Origin: Hyposmocoma kahamanoa
Taxonomy: Eukaryota > Arthropoda > Insecta > Lepidoptera > Cosmopterigidae
Assembly (NCBI RefSeq): GCF_003589595.1
Contig: NW_020653337.1
Span: forward strand, 3,277,390-3,341,389
Reading direction: 5' to 3'
Length of the DNA: 64,000 nucleotides
In this document: one piece after another, positions 21,177 through 31,830 of the stretch
Layout of the letters: every line of letters begins with the position of its first letter
Position numbering within the stretch: the first letter of the stretch is position 1
Notes under the pieces: model-generated
Told to the model about the DNA's origin: nothing
Database searches by the model: none
The model's input: only the letters and a program-made list of their open reading frames with translations
Made by a program: the position numbers and the translations under genes

Positions 21177-21957
21177 GAATGAAAAATAATATGAAATATA
21201 CTAAAGCATTCATTTGAAAGAAATAAATAAGGGTACCTACTGTTAGAAAATTTCCACGACCCAGTTATTTTTAGCGATGATGCACAGATAAGGGTGAAAG
21301 TCCACCAGGGTCACCTCGTTTAATTACTAAGATGTTATTTACAGAGAGATAGCTACTTTCTCTCTATCACAACAACTTTATCGGACAATGCTCTATCTTC
21401 TGTTTTAGGGCAGGCACTATTAAGTTATCGAAAAAAATTATTTGAAGTATTTTTCTTTGCTATTTAATGATTTTTTATTACCTACCGAAATAAATACGTA
21501 AAATATCAAAAACAAAGGAGCGTGTAAAAAACTAATGCAAGTGAAAAAAGCTACAGAAGTACACCAGTTTCTGTCTACTCCAGTAGGTGACGTAATGGTG
21601 TGTATATATATATCTACGTCAGGGTTTCTTAAGATGAGGAATTTATACGCGAGTTTAGATTTTAAGAGATGACGAGCGGGGCTGCTCCTCGCATCCCGCA
21701 AGCCGCACTCTTAAAACAAATATGAATCGGAAAAAAAATTCACACAGATCCGATGTTGACAAGCTCCCAAAAGCGACTGACGTTAATCCACGGCAATTTG
21801 CAAGTTTTGGGATAAATGCGTATCTAATAACTATACGTTTACTGAATTACTTCAGTTGAAAACCAAAATTTAGCAGGTTCTCTGTAGTACTTAAAGAAAA
21901 ATATCTCCATGTAAAAATTACGTGCAAAGTTAGATTGTATTCCAAAATAATACGTTT
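21177..21957. other. No gene seen
   Basis: AT-rich; short TA run at 21600-21612. No supported feature. Confidence 0.6.
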
Positions 21958-22230
21958 TTAGTAGCAGTAGAGCTTCTTGTGAAAGAGTTAGTCCAGGGAA
22001 GTACTGCCACCTTACTTATTTCTGCCGCCAAGCAGTAATGTTCTGGTGCTGGTGAAGTTACAGGCACATGGGACTTTTCAACTTATGTCTCCGGGTTACG
22101 GGCGCAGTGGAAGTGTCCCTCAGACCTTTGCGATTTGAAGCTCCGAGTGGCACTGCAACGTTATGGACAGGCGTATCGCTTACCAACAGGCGCACGACTT
22201 GTTTGTCCCTCACTTAATATTATAAAAAAA
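21958..22230 (+). repeat. Repeat A, full-length reference copy
   Basis: Runs from TAGTAGCAGTAGAGCTTCTT to CCTCACTTAATATTATAAAA with all landmarks in order. No convincing flanking target duplication can be found. Confidence 0.93.
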
Positions 22231-24621
22231 GTACATTCTATTGTGTAACGAATTAGCTCATTAAGACAATTTCCACACGTTTCTGTAAATAGTTCTTAGC
22301 AACCATTTGATTGTCGCTTTTCTCCATCTGTCATCACCACGTCCCAAAATATGTTCCGCCTGTTCTCCATTTTAGTTTCCATGATTCATTATGATTTGGA
22401 CTTTAATTCGTCTTCGGATTTCAAAATTTAAAACTCGATCTATGTGTAATTTCGATGATTGTACGCAACCTGCTGTGTGAGCGCCTGTGTTTCGACTCCG
22501 TGTGTCATTTTTAGATTCTTTTTGTTTAATTTTATTAGCTATTGTGAATGACATTTATAAAGTTTAAATAATCCTTAAGGTGGTATCAGATACTGGTTTA
22601 AGGCTAGTCAAAGGTGCTAAAGGGATGGCAACAATGAGCTGAATGGAATAATATTTTATTAGAAACGTTGGCAACCCTGCGTATCGTCTCGATAGCGAAC
22701 AATGAGAGACCGTGATACGGCTTTGGTATCGAGCCAGTGTCACAGTTCTACGACATGATTGTGTGACTTAGTCATAACTTAGTTGCTTATAATATGGCTG
22801 CCTTCTCTATCAGTCTAGGTATTAAACTCACTATTTTTCAGTAAATATGACACGTTGGTATAATCAATAAATATGGTATTGGACTTTCGTAAACTATAAT
22901 CAGATAGAAACTAACTCATCGTAAACATTTATGTCGGAATATCACGGAAGTAGAAAAGCAATGGAAGGTTAATAATGTATAGCTTTTTCAAAGCTATACA
23001 AAATTGTTTTACAATAGCAAATATATCACTTTCTTTGTAGTATTATTATCATGTCTGGTTAAACGATAAAATATGTTAAGTCAAATGTTTGTAAAAGCGT
23101 CATAGCCTAGTAAACGCAGCGAATTTATTCTAATTATACTTTAAGAATAAGATCTTACAATTTTAAACTTTGTTTATGGTAAAAAATTAAGACTTACAAT
23201 TCATTCAATTCATTCAATGGAAGCTTGAAACTTCGATTACTTTCAGAACCGCTGTCGCCAAACCTCACACTATCGCAATGTTAAACTTTATAAAATATTG
23301 ATTCCAATTTTTAATTATATATACCTATAGGAGATAGATTTATAATAGTTAATTTAAGCTTTCTCCTAATGGCATATCGTTGAAAGATGAATATCTAATG
23401 TTCCAAGTTATGATATTATGATTTTACATTGAAATTCCAATGACTATGCTGCCATCTAGCGCCAATAGCTGAAAGACGACGAACGGTTAACACAACAACA
23501 AACACTTATTTTCGGCGAAAATTTTACAATGTTAGTAACACGTTAGTACTTTACATAAAACAGTGAATATCAAAAATATTTGTCAATAATACAAAAAATA
23601 AAACTATTTCCAAATATGAAAATTACATAAAAAAAAGTTCTGTCGTCAACAACACCTATTAACGTTGTCCAAAAAAAATTTACCATATTGAAGCGGTATA
23701 AAGTTTAGTTTCGTTTCTTTTTTTAAAAAAAAATATATAGTGTACATTTGACCTCCGTCTCACCTGGTGGTCTTATAACAAAAATCTACTCCTAAATTAC
23801 TGCCGCTATTGTTGCCATTCTAGTCAAATTAAATCAACATAGAAAACTGAAATTTGCAACAGTCAGACAATTTTAGTATGAAACAGTGTTAGGGTGCTGT
23901 CTCGGGTACCACAGGACAAAAGAGCGACCTGAAGTCTCTTAACCAGGAGAGGGAGCCCAAATCGGAACGTATCTCGCTCTGTACTTAACTTTTCGAAAGA
24001 ATTGGCACGAGTACACGTTAAACAAGAGGGCTCTTCCAATTATCACTCCTGAACACGTTTAACATGAAGGTGGCTATCGCACTAAATACATAATCTAAAT
24101 TATGACACGCCCTACCGTTTACGGACACAATCCTTCATAATATCGGGACTGGAAAGTGGACCTATTTATAACTGAGAACTCCGAAACACCCAGCACAAAT
24201 CGAGAGGAAAACTAATAAAAAAGCAAAAGATAGAACTCCCGCACATTCTCAGTTCATTTGACAGACTTTTAGCGCGAATCAATGCTCATAAAGGCCTGCA
24301 CACACGGATGTGCAAACTTTTTAATCTGTACAGACAATTGAAATGGCGCGTTAATGGCGCCGAGTTGCGAGTTCAGGCGAGTTGCGACAATGGTTAAGCC
24401 AGGCTTAAATAAGCAAAGTGGGGTATCTCTTTCGCTTTGTCGTATTATAGGCAAAATATGATGCTTTTTAATCGCCTACGTTCTTCTATTTTTGTGTGGG
24501 ATAGTTGGTGTACTGCTTTGAGATTTTTTGCACTGTAACCATGATTTTAAATTAACATGCTATGTATGTTACGTGAATAATATTTATTTATGTTGAAAAT
24601 CATGATATTCTTAAACACTTC
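22231..24621. other. No gene; two small motifs
   Basis: About 2.4 kb of AT-rich DNA. It includes GCCATCTAGCG at 23451-23461 (recurrent motif) and a 30-bp LINE-C tail at 23743-23772. A repeated GCGAGTTGCGA word near 24365 is minor. Confidence 0.55.
23743..23772 (-). mobile_element. LINE-C, extreme 3' end only
   Basis: Minus strand reads CCACCAGGTGAGACGGAGGT then CAAATGTACA, the shared LINE-C tail. A ~30-bp dead-on-arrival copy. Confidence 0.6.
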
Positions 24622-24916
24622 ACTAAAATTATTTTCACATAGCATGATTCCGGTTACGTTTTAGATTTGAAGTTTCTAGAGATGTGGTTATGTAAAATGG
24701 AATGAAAAAATATTGATTTAAATATCTTATCGAGATAATTTGTAACGAAGAGAGAATCGATTTACAGAAAATCATTTTAAAACAATAAATAAACACAATA
24801 AAAAGGACTCAATTATTATTTTATTAAGTCACCAAAAAAAAACCTACACAACAAATTAAAAAATCAACTACGACTAAACAAAAAGTCAACACCAAAGCAT
24901 AAAATCATCTGTAACG
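24622..24916 (-). repeat. Repeat G, copy 2 (inverted)
   Basis: Counterpart of 7697-7985. CATAGCATGATTCCGGTTAC at the left matches the right end of copy 1, and homology continues to AAGCATAAAATCAT. Confidence 0.75.
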
Positions 24917-25511
24917 AAACGAAACTTGAACACTTTCTCTAAAAACATTATGAAAAGCTTAAATCAAATGAAAATATATGGTGTATGCTATGTGCTCGTT
25001 ACAGATATTTATATTAATTTTAAACAGCTTTTTTGCCGAATCGAAACTTGTGACAGTAATTATGACGTAAGTGATTATATTTTAATACATACGTGTTTGG
25101 AGTTATTATTTATATATATCAAATTTTGAAAACACGTAACGTAATGGACACAACGTTACGACCTATTTAAAATCATAAACAAACGTGAGAAACATTACTA
25201 AGTAGCAAGGAAAGTCCGCGACAGGCTGTCAAGCAGCGCCATCTATCTCGCGGGCGGTCGAGCGAGCGGGCCTCGGAAATTACGATGTGTGTGTTGTTGC
25301 CCTTATGTTTGTGTTTTATACCTGAGGTGCTATAATCAGATTTAGCATTTCGCTTAAAACGTCAAAAGTGCTTTTATCACACGAAAGTCATAAAAATAAT
25401 ACGAATTGTGTTAAAATTACGTATTTAAGCATAATAAAGTTATACGACTAATTTCGTTCATAGAATCGCGCCTCGTGTGTTTTGGCAATATGACATTTTT
25501 CCTTTAATTTG
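24917..25511. other. No gene; GC patch at 25200-25285
   Basis: The patch reads CGCCATCTATCTCGCGGGCG and nearby CpG-rich words. A 67-codon frame at 24926 has no features. Confidence 0.45.
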
Positions 25512-25785
25512 ACTTTTTTTAACGTAATATCAAGTGACGAGACAAACAAGTCGTGCGCCTGATGGTAAACTACACGCCAGTCCATAAAAGTTGACGTGTC
25601 ACCCTGAGCACTGCCACTGCACTCGCCACCCTGAGACATAAGTTGACAGGTCCCGTGTGCCTGTAATTTCACCAGTACCCTTACCCTTCACAATACAGCA
25701 ATGCTGACATTACTGCTTGGCAACAGAAATAGGTAAGATGGCAGTACTTCCCTGGACGAACTCTTTCACAAGGGTCTACTGGTCT
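25512..25785 (-). repeat. Repeat A, near-full-length
   Basis: About 30 bp of the CTCTGAGTGGCACTGCAACT region are replaced by GACACGTCAACTTTTATGG-like sequence. The 5' end reads AGACCCTTGTGAAAGAG. Confidence 0.88.
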
Positions 25786-25859
25786 AAAGTAAAGGTAAAG
25801 TCAAGGTCTACTGCTGCTTCTTTGTGTTGTAATGCTTTGATTATGTTTTAATGTTTAAG

Positions 25860-26145
25860 CGTTGACTTACAAATAAATGGACGACGGGTCTAATACAAAA
25901 ACCACGAAAAAAATGTCCCAAGTCAACCTATTTAAACGTAGTGACATGTAAAGGAATATGAAAAAGCTAAAACGTTGAATTCAAATTGTAATGTCATCGC
26001 AGTACTGTCTAATTTTGCTTGCTTCGCTGTCAGTCGAATAAACGAAGACTAAAGCGTGAATGACGCTCTGTATACGATTTTAACGCCCTATAAGTTCGGA
26101 TACTTTTTAGCGCGGACCCGACGTCATTATAAATGTAAGTCAATG
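25860..26145 (+). mobile_element. hAT-type MITE D1
   Basis: 286 bp, flanked by a perfect 8-bp duplication TGTTTAAG (25852-25859, 26146-26153). The inverted ends are CGTTGACTTACAAATAAATG and, on the complement, CATTGACTTACATTTATAAT, about 31 bp overall including GACG-CGGGTC. No coding capacity. Confidence 0.9.
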
Positions 26146-26153
26146 TGTTTAAG

Positions 26154-26751
26154 GGATAAACTATACTTATCAACACAGAGTCAGCTTGAGGCGATCATGT
26201 TTTAACTACACTTATCGAATTAAGCCGATTCACCGCCGACGCAGACGTACGGGCGTAAAATTAATAAAAAAAACGCAAATAAAATATCAATGAAATAAAA
26301 TTAAAACACAGATTATTTATATAAACATAAACAAATATATTAAGCATGTAGATACTTTGAGTAATATCAGGTGCGGTAACAATATGATTGTGTGGTATAT
26401 TGTTGGGAAACTGGGAACTTGGGAATCACCTGTACTCACCTGAACTCACTCTGGGTCATTTCCCAGAACACCCTGACCAGAAGAACCAGTTTAAAAAAAG
26501 TTTATTTTCCTAAATTTAAAACTAGCGCCATACCGTTGCCAAATCGTCTAAATACAAATAAACGCTGCGATCAACGCTATATCACTGTTTTTAATGTTAA
26601 GCACTTTTGTTCAGTGTCAGTGAAAAAATCAATCGAAATTTTCTCACATCGGGAATTCAGCACTTAAGACAGGCATAACTTCGCTTACCTGAAAATAAAG
26701 ATAAAGAAATTATTACTTTGTGCAGACGTAGAATAATTATAACCTTTTTGT
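26154..26751. other. No gene seen
   Basis: AT-rich with a 91-codon chance frame at 26392-26667. A GC patch with ACCGCCGACGCAGACGTACG is at 26230. Confidence 0.5.
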
Positions 26752-26998
26752 AAAAAAAACCGACCTCAAAAGTTCGTGGTGTTACATCAATTCACCCCCT
26801 AGTTTGCCACTCTTAGAGGTAGAATATTTTCTTTAAATTTAAATAAGACCCATACTGAGGTATCTATCCTGTTTCCAACAAAAAAGGAAATCATCAAAAT
26901 CGGTTCTCAAATGCGTAATCGTAATCGCGTTACATACACAAAAAAAGAAATACATATGAATTGAGAACCTCCTCCTTTTTTGAAGTCGGTTAATTAAG
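26752..26998 (+). repeat. Repeat H, copy 2, with inverted ends
   Basis: Begins AAACCGACCTCAAAA and ends TTTTTTGAAGTCGGTT, so the outer ~10 bp are inverted repeats. GAGAACCTCCTCCTTTTTTG near the end is a word I know to be very common in lepidopteran genomes. Confidence 0.7.
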
Positions 26999-27431
26999 GA
27001 CACGCATTAGGGTTGACCGGTAGGGCGGACCATCATTATGAATGTAGAAGAAAGATGTCGTTCTAAATGTCTTCTCTTTTTAAGGGCATTTTGTACTAAA
27101 TTACCATATTTACAAATCACACCGTCAATAATAAAATTGTGAAATTTGAAATTAGAATTTCGGGTATAACGCAAAATACTAAAAAAAATAGTACGAAATA
27201 AAACTACGAATTATTTTCTTTTTTCTTGGCTTTTCGCTGTTGGCATTTCAGCCACTCACAAAGTTTTTGACTTTTCTTTAAACTTACCTAAACCATAAAA
27301 ATGTAATTTGGAAACGAGAGTAAAAAGGTCAAATCAGGCGAGGAATTATGACTCATAAATAACAATTGGTATAAATATTATGAGAAATATTATATTATTA
27401 TTACAATAGGAGAGCTACATTTTCAATTGTC
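26999..27431. other. No gene seen
   Basis: AT-rich, no supported feature. Confidence 0.6.
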
Positions 27432-27640
27432 CCTGTGACCGAACGGTTACCATACTGGTCTGTCACGTAGAGGTCCCGGGTTCGTTTTCCGGGCCGGGAG
27501 AAATATTTGTATGGCCTACGTTTATTTTTCTCGTGAGTTTAGGTGTAATTTGTGGTTGTCTATGTGTGTGTCCATGGCACACGCGACACGGTGTCTCTAA
27601 TGCAGATTTATTAGTGTGTGCGTCATTTATTTTAAAATAT
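27432..27640 (+). mobile_element. SINE-C, plus-strand copy
   Basis: The head has TGACCGAACGGTTACCAT and GGTTCGTTTTCCGGGCCGGG, a B box with two changes. The body is complete; the tail is (ATTT)-like rather than ATT. Confidence 0.85.
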
Positions 27641-27865
27641 TTTCTAAAATAAATGTATAAACAGAAGAGTTATTTAACAACAGCAAAAGGTGGATGGAAG
27701 TGAAAAGAGGAATATGGATGTCGATATCTTATTTTTTTAATCACTTTCGTAAGTTTTTCGAATTTTTTTTTTACTTTCTTCTCTTTCCAATTACGGATGT
27801 GAGTTAGTAATCAGAACCATAATAGGTTGCCATAGCTATGTATATACATATATATACATATACGC

Positions 27866-28015
27866 GCGACTGGCGGTAAACGACACCTACCATAAGGGTT
27901 ACAGTGCCACTATCTGCCACTGTTCCCTTCACTGCGAAACATAAACTTGATGACCAACACTTTAAACCCTTCAAAACTGGAACGCAGTAATGTGACCATT
28001 ACTGCTTGGCAGCAG
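27866..28015 (-). repeat. Repeat A, internally deleted
   Basis: Covers the CACCAGGCGCACG-side through the AAGCAGTAATG block but lacks the 5' 60 bp. It ends directly at LINE-C sequence. Confidence 0.75.
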
Positions 28016-28378
28016 TACTTACGACGGCAATAAGGCTTTGCAGCTTTGCCTCTACTAAATCCGAGTCACTAATAAGCCTCTTGAATGATAAAATTACAAG
28101 GGACATGAGATTTGTCAACTTATGTCTCAGGGTGACGCGCGCAGTGGCAGTGCCCCTCAAATATTTGTGATTTAAAGCTCTGAGTGGCACTGCAACTGCT
28201 ATGGACAGGCGTGTCGGTTACCACCAGGTGCACAACTTGTTCGTCCCGTCACTATAACAAAAATAATCCAGTTGGTATTTAGCAGAACCGTCCCGTAGGT
28301 GGCAGCAGTACTCCTTACATGACTGGACTTGTACTTGGTGCAGTTGAAGCAACATGGCTACATAAAGTTCTTATTCTA
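28016..28378 (-). mobile_element. LINE-C fragment split by a repeat A
   Basis: 28016-28107 encodes (minus) the segment RLISDSDLVEAKLQSLIAV. After a repeat A insert, 28263-28378 continues upstream in the same ORF with DGSAKYQL-type sequence, as in the intact 41762-42290 copy. The order is consistent with A having inserted into a pre-existing LINE. Confidence 0.7.
28108..28262 (+). repeat. Repeat A inserted in LINE-C, 5'-truncated
   Basis: Starts AAGGGACATGAGATTTGTCA and runs to CGTCCCGTCACTATAACAAA. It interrupts LINE-C, which resumes on the right. Confidence 0.85.
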
Positions 28379-28807
28379 CAAATGTTTATATAGGTATGTC
28401 AAGGAAAAACACTTAACAACCAGCAGTTAATATTCAGAAATTGGACCCGTATAAAACGGCCAGTTAAGAAACAAAATACAATTAAGTTAATTGAAAAAAA
28501 TGTTGTATATCATAACAAAATGTCACGCCATTTCGCTAATGCCACCTCGGATTAAGGTAAAAAGTAGTAATTAAAAGAAGATTTTTGTTAATGTCTTTTG
28601 CTGTGAAAAAAAATTGCTGGAAAGGTGAAATTTCGAGAGTAGTGTAGTTGTATTCATAGGAAAATTTAATTTAATGTATATAATTACATCAAACAGTCGT
28701 GACTTTGGGTTATGGAATGACGTGTCTCCATAAGAGGGGTAGTGACATGTCTATCACTCAGACGAAAATGTTCGCTACGAATAAGCTATCAAGGATTATT
28801 TTTCTTG

Positions 28808-29072
28808 TAAGTGGTAAGGTGGTAGTAAGCGACACGTCTGTCCATAGCAAATTGCAGGGCCACTCAGAGCTTTAAATCGTAAAGAGAGACACTGCCACTG
28901 CGCCCGTCACCCTTAGACATGATAAGTCTTATAATTTCTGTAATTTCACCAGCACCCTTACCCTTCCAAATTGGAATCCAGTAATGCTAACATTATTGCT
29001 TGGCAGAAGAAACAATTAAGGTGACACTACTTCCCTGGACGCACTCTTTCACAAAAAGTTCTACTGCTACTT
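28808..29072 (-). repeat. Repeat A, full length minus the extreme 3' end
   Basis: The 5' terminus AGTAGCAGTAGAACTTTTTG is intact. The 3' boundary is diverged (GTAGTAAGCGACACGTC). Confidence 0.88.
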
Positions 29073-29744
29073 AATTGCCATTCAGATTAAAATGTTCACA
29101 ATGCATTAACAACGAAGGATTATTTTAATTTCTGCCTCTTATGTTGTTCGTCACTCAAAATACACCATATTTTATTCAACAGTGATGTATAAATAAAATA
29201 CTTCGTCTCAAAAATAAGCAAGATTATAGGTTTCCTTCATTTAAATACCTATCATGTAATAAATATGAATTAAATGTAACTTAAGCAAATAAATATGTCG
29301 CTTTCTGCTACTAGATCGCATTGTTTTGTAAATAGTAATCTTGGTGACGGATAGGTGGCGCTTATTATAATTAATTAAGATTGATCACGCAATAATAACT
29401 GTCAAATGGTAACACGAGTGTAATAAATCATGACTTTAGGCTAACTCAAAAGTGTGTATTGTAAAAAGTAATTCAAAATACAACCTTCACGCAGCTGCTT
29501 TTCGCGTTTAATTCGCCTTCTCCCATATAACAGTAGGTAACCTTTTTGGATCGCTGCAACAACTAAATAAGATACTGTTCCATACATCTTTATGCGTTTA
29601 TGTATCATACTTATGGCCTGTGTACCCAAGGGCTCGAGCAAACTTGTTTCCGCAATTTTTATCGAAAATGAGATTTTTATAAATTGCATTACGTCAAATA
29701 CGTACAAAATTGTATCCTTCAAACCTGTAACCTTTCTTTCAACC
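29073..29744. other. No gene identified
   Basis: A 93-codon minus frame at 29441-29722 has no recognisable domain. Confidence 0.5.
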
Positions 29745-29875
29745 CCTCGAAAGCTCAGCAGATGTTAATCACAATGAGTTGTTGTCCTGGCAGTCGAATT
29801 TCCGCCGCGGCCCGCCGGAACCGCCGCCATGTTTACAAATCGCGCGCGAAACCGTACTGCGAATTTTAAACAGCC
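29745..29875. promoter_or_regulatory. CpG-rich patch with ATGGCGGC core
   Basis: Very GC-rich for this window. On the minus strand CAAACATGGCGGCGG starts a 21-codon frame; the same word on the plus strand, GCCGCCATGTTTAC, resembles a YY1/Pho-type binding site. It may be a promoter, first exon or Polycomb-type element; evidence is only compositional and motif-based. Confidence 0.25.
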
Positions 29876-30338
29876 TCTGATGATGCCAAGGAAAATGGAG
29901 TAGGGGGTCTATGAAACCTTGTTGACTGTTTTCAAGTGGATAAAGAAGTATCTATTGTTAATAAGGTTTTCATATTTAAACTAAAGTTCGAACAGCCTTC
30001 TTTCTAGTGGTATTGTAAATTAACAAATGTTTTGAGAAAAAAAAACAAAATATGCTGTTCCCGAATTTGCTGTTTACTAAGCACCACAAATCTGGGCCGT
30101 TGTTTGTCGATCTTTAGGGCAGACTTAAGTCCAGTAATGGACGTCTTTTGCTAGAAGCGATGGTGATAATACATAATTGTATAAGTAGGTTTAGACTTAT
30201 TAAATACAAACGATACATTTGACTATTAACGGGTGAAACTTTATAAACCTCCAAGGTACCATGGCGTGATCCTGACCTAACCTAACTAGACGGTTCTTTT
30301 ATATTACACATGGCAATTAGTTTACTCAAAATTTGTAA
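29876..30338. other. No gene seen
   Basis: Contains GACCTAACCTAACTAG at 30274-30289, two units of the TTAGG-type repeat on the minus strand. Confidence 0.6.
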
Positions 30339-30346
30339 TTTACGAG

Positions 30347-30615
30347 CATTGACTTACAAATAAATGGACGACGGGTCTAATACAAAAACCACGAAATAAT
30401 GTCCCAAGTCAACCTATTTAATCGTAGTGACGTGTAAAGGAATATGAAAACGCTAAAACGTTGAATTTATATTGTAATGTCATCGCAGTATCGCGCTGTC
30501 CGTCCAACAAATGAAGACTAAAGCGGAGTTTGACGATCTGTATACGATTTTAACGCCTTACAAGTTCGGATACTTTTTAGCGCGGACCCGCCGTCCATAT
30601 AATTGTAAGTCAATG
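30347..30615 (+). mobile_element. hAT-type MITE D2
   Basis: 269 bp with a perfect 8-bp target duplication TTTACGAG (30339-30346, 30616-30623). Ends CATTGACTTACAAATAAATG and GTAAGTCAATG. Close to D1 except for a short internal deletion around the TTGCTTGCTTCG block. Confidence 0.92.
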
Positions 30616-30649
30616 TTTACGAGGTTTAAAACTATAATGAAATAAAAAC

Positions 30650-30860
30650 TTTATACTACCTAAAGGTTAAGAATCTAAGACTTTTAAATTAAATATTGTA
30701 ATTATACATGTATTCAAATATATATTTACAAAGAGCAACCCCTAGAGTTTCTTGCTCATTCTTCTCAGGGGAATCTGCCTTACGAATGCGCAGTAGAGTT
30801 TAATCAGTATGACGATTTCAAGTGTAATTTAATAACCTTTGCAATGAAGATTTCTTTAAC
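30650..30860 (+). mobile_element. LINE-J 3' region
   Basis: CCTAGAGTTTCTTGCTCATT, CTTCTCAGG and ATTTCAAGTGTAAT match, inverted, the 3' region of LINE-J at 40500-40640. No coding part remains. Confidence 0.6.
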
Positions 30861-30871
30861 TGCTTTAGTAC

Positions 30872-31140
30872 ATCTCTACTGAGATGTCTTTGTGAAAGAA
30901 TTCATCCAGAGAAATACTGCATACTTTGTCGATTTCTGCCGCCAAGCTGTAATGTGAACAATACCACCTTCCGGTTTTGAAGGGTGTTGGTGAAACGTCA
31001 GGCATGTGGGACTTCAACTTTGTCTTAAGGTGACGGGTGCAGTGGCAGTTGCCTTCTTACCTTTGCGATTTGAAGCTTTGAATAGCACTGCAATTGCTAT
31101 GGGTAGGGGTATTGCGTATTCATTGATATCACAAAAAAAC
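30872..31140 (+). repeat. Repeat A, near full length, diverged
   Basis: All landmarks are present but with many changes (TGTCTTTGTGAAAGAATTCA, TGGCAGTTGCC). The 3' end lacks the GCGCACGACTTGTTCGTCC block. Older than most copies. Confidence 0.85.
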
Positions 31141-31464
31141 TTCCTTTATTTAATGTTATGTAAATATAATATTTCTATCAAGAAGGTCAAGGTTAAGGTA
31201 AGCAAACTCTGTGTAAAAACAAATACATGTCGTAAACGATAACTTCTTCCGTCTGTGCTCTTATTTCGTATTGATTAATATTTTTGTAATGGTGCCGAAC
31301 ATTTACAATAATTTACCGAAAGCACTAAGGTCTGAGATAAACCTAATGATATTTCAAAAATAAACAGCTTATTGACTAATAAAGTGCCCGAGTTTTTAAA
31401 TGATATATCTGATGGCGACACATCTTTTTCATACGTATAGAAGCGCTGGATCGCCATTTTTACT
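31141..31464. other. No gene seen
   Basis: AT-rich DNA leading into the BEL/Pao relic; no supported feature. Confidence 0.55.
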
Positions 31465-31830
31465 TGCCTCACCACCAGGGCCATAGACCTCGACATCGTG
31501 GGAAGCTTCGTCGTCGGCAGACTCCGCCATCATGCTGTTGCGCAGGTTCATTGCGCGGTTGCCCAATCAGGATAATTTCCGACAACGGGATGGGATTTGT
31601 TGGTGCCGCCAATCAACTCGATGACATCTTCGATTTCGCAGCCGGTCAAAAAGTAGAGTGCTCTCGAAGCAACTCTGCTGCTCGAAGTGGAGGTCATAGT
31701 AAATTCGCGCTCGTTGACCCATGTTACCGTCAACCCACACACGCTGCAGGCACTGACGCCATTCCATTTTTTATTGGGAACGCCAGCCACTGAGGTTCCT
31801 CATCCCGCCTCTGACACGGAACTATCTCGC
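31465..31830 (+). mobile_element. BEL/Pao LTR-retrotransposon integrase relic
   Basis: Three frames carry recognisable integrase pieces in order. They are CLTTRAIDLDIV (from 31465), IISDNGMGFVGAANQLDD (about 31570-31630) and VNSRSLTHVTVNPHTLQAL with FHFLLGTP (about 31690-31790). In BEL/Pao integrases the DNG is part of the catalytic core and the NSRPLT..LTP..FLLG block lies near its C-terminal side. The frames are broken by shifts, and much of the region between the DNG and NSR blocks is missing, so this is a dead fragment. No long terminal repeats were recognised. Confidence 0.75.

Noticed and set aside
29441..29722. 93-codon minus-strand frame
   Set aside because: No domain, composition follows the AT-rich background, no context.
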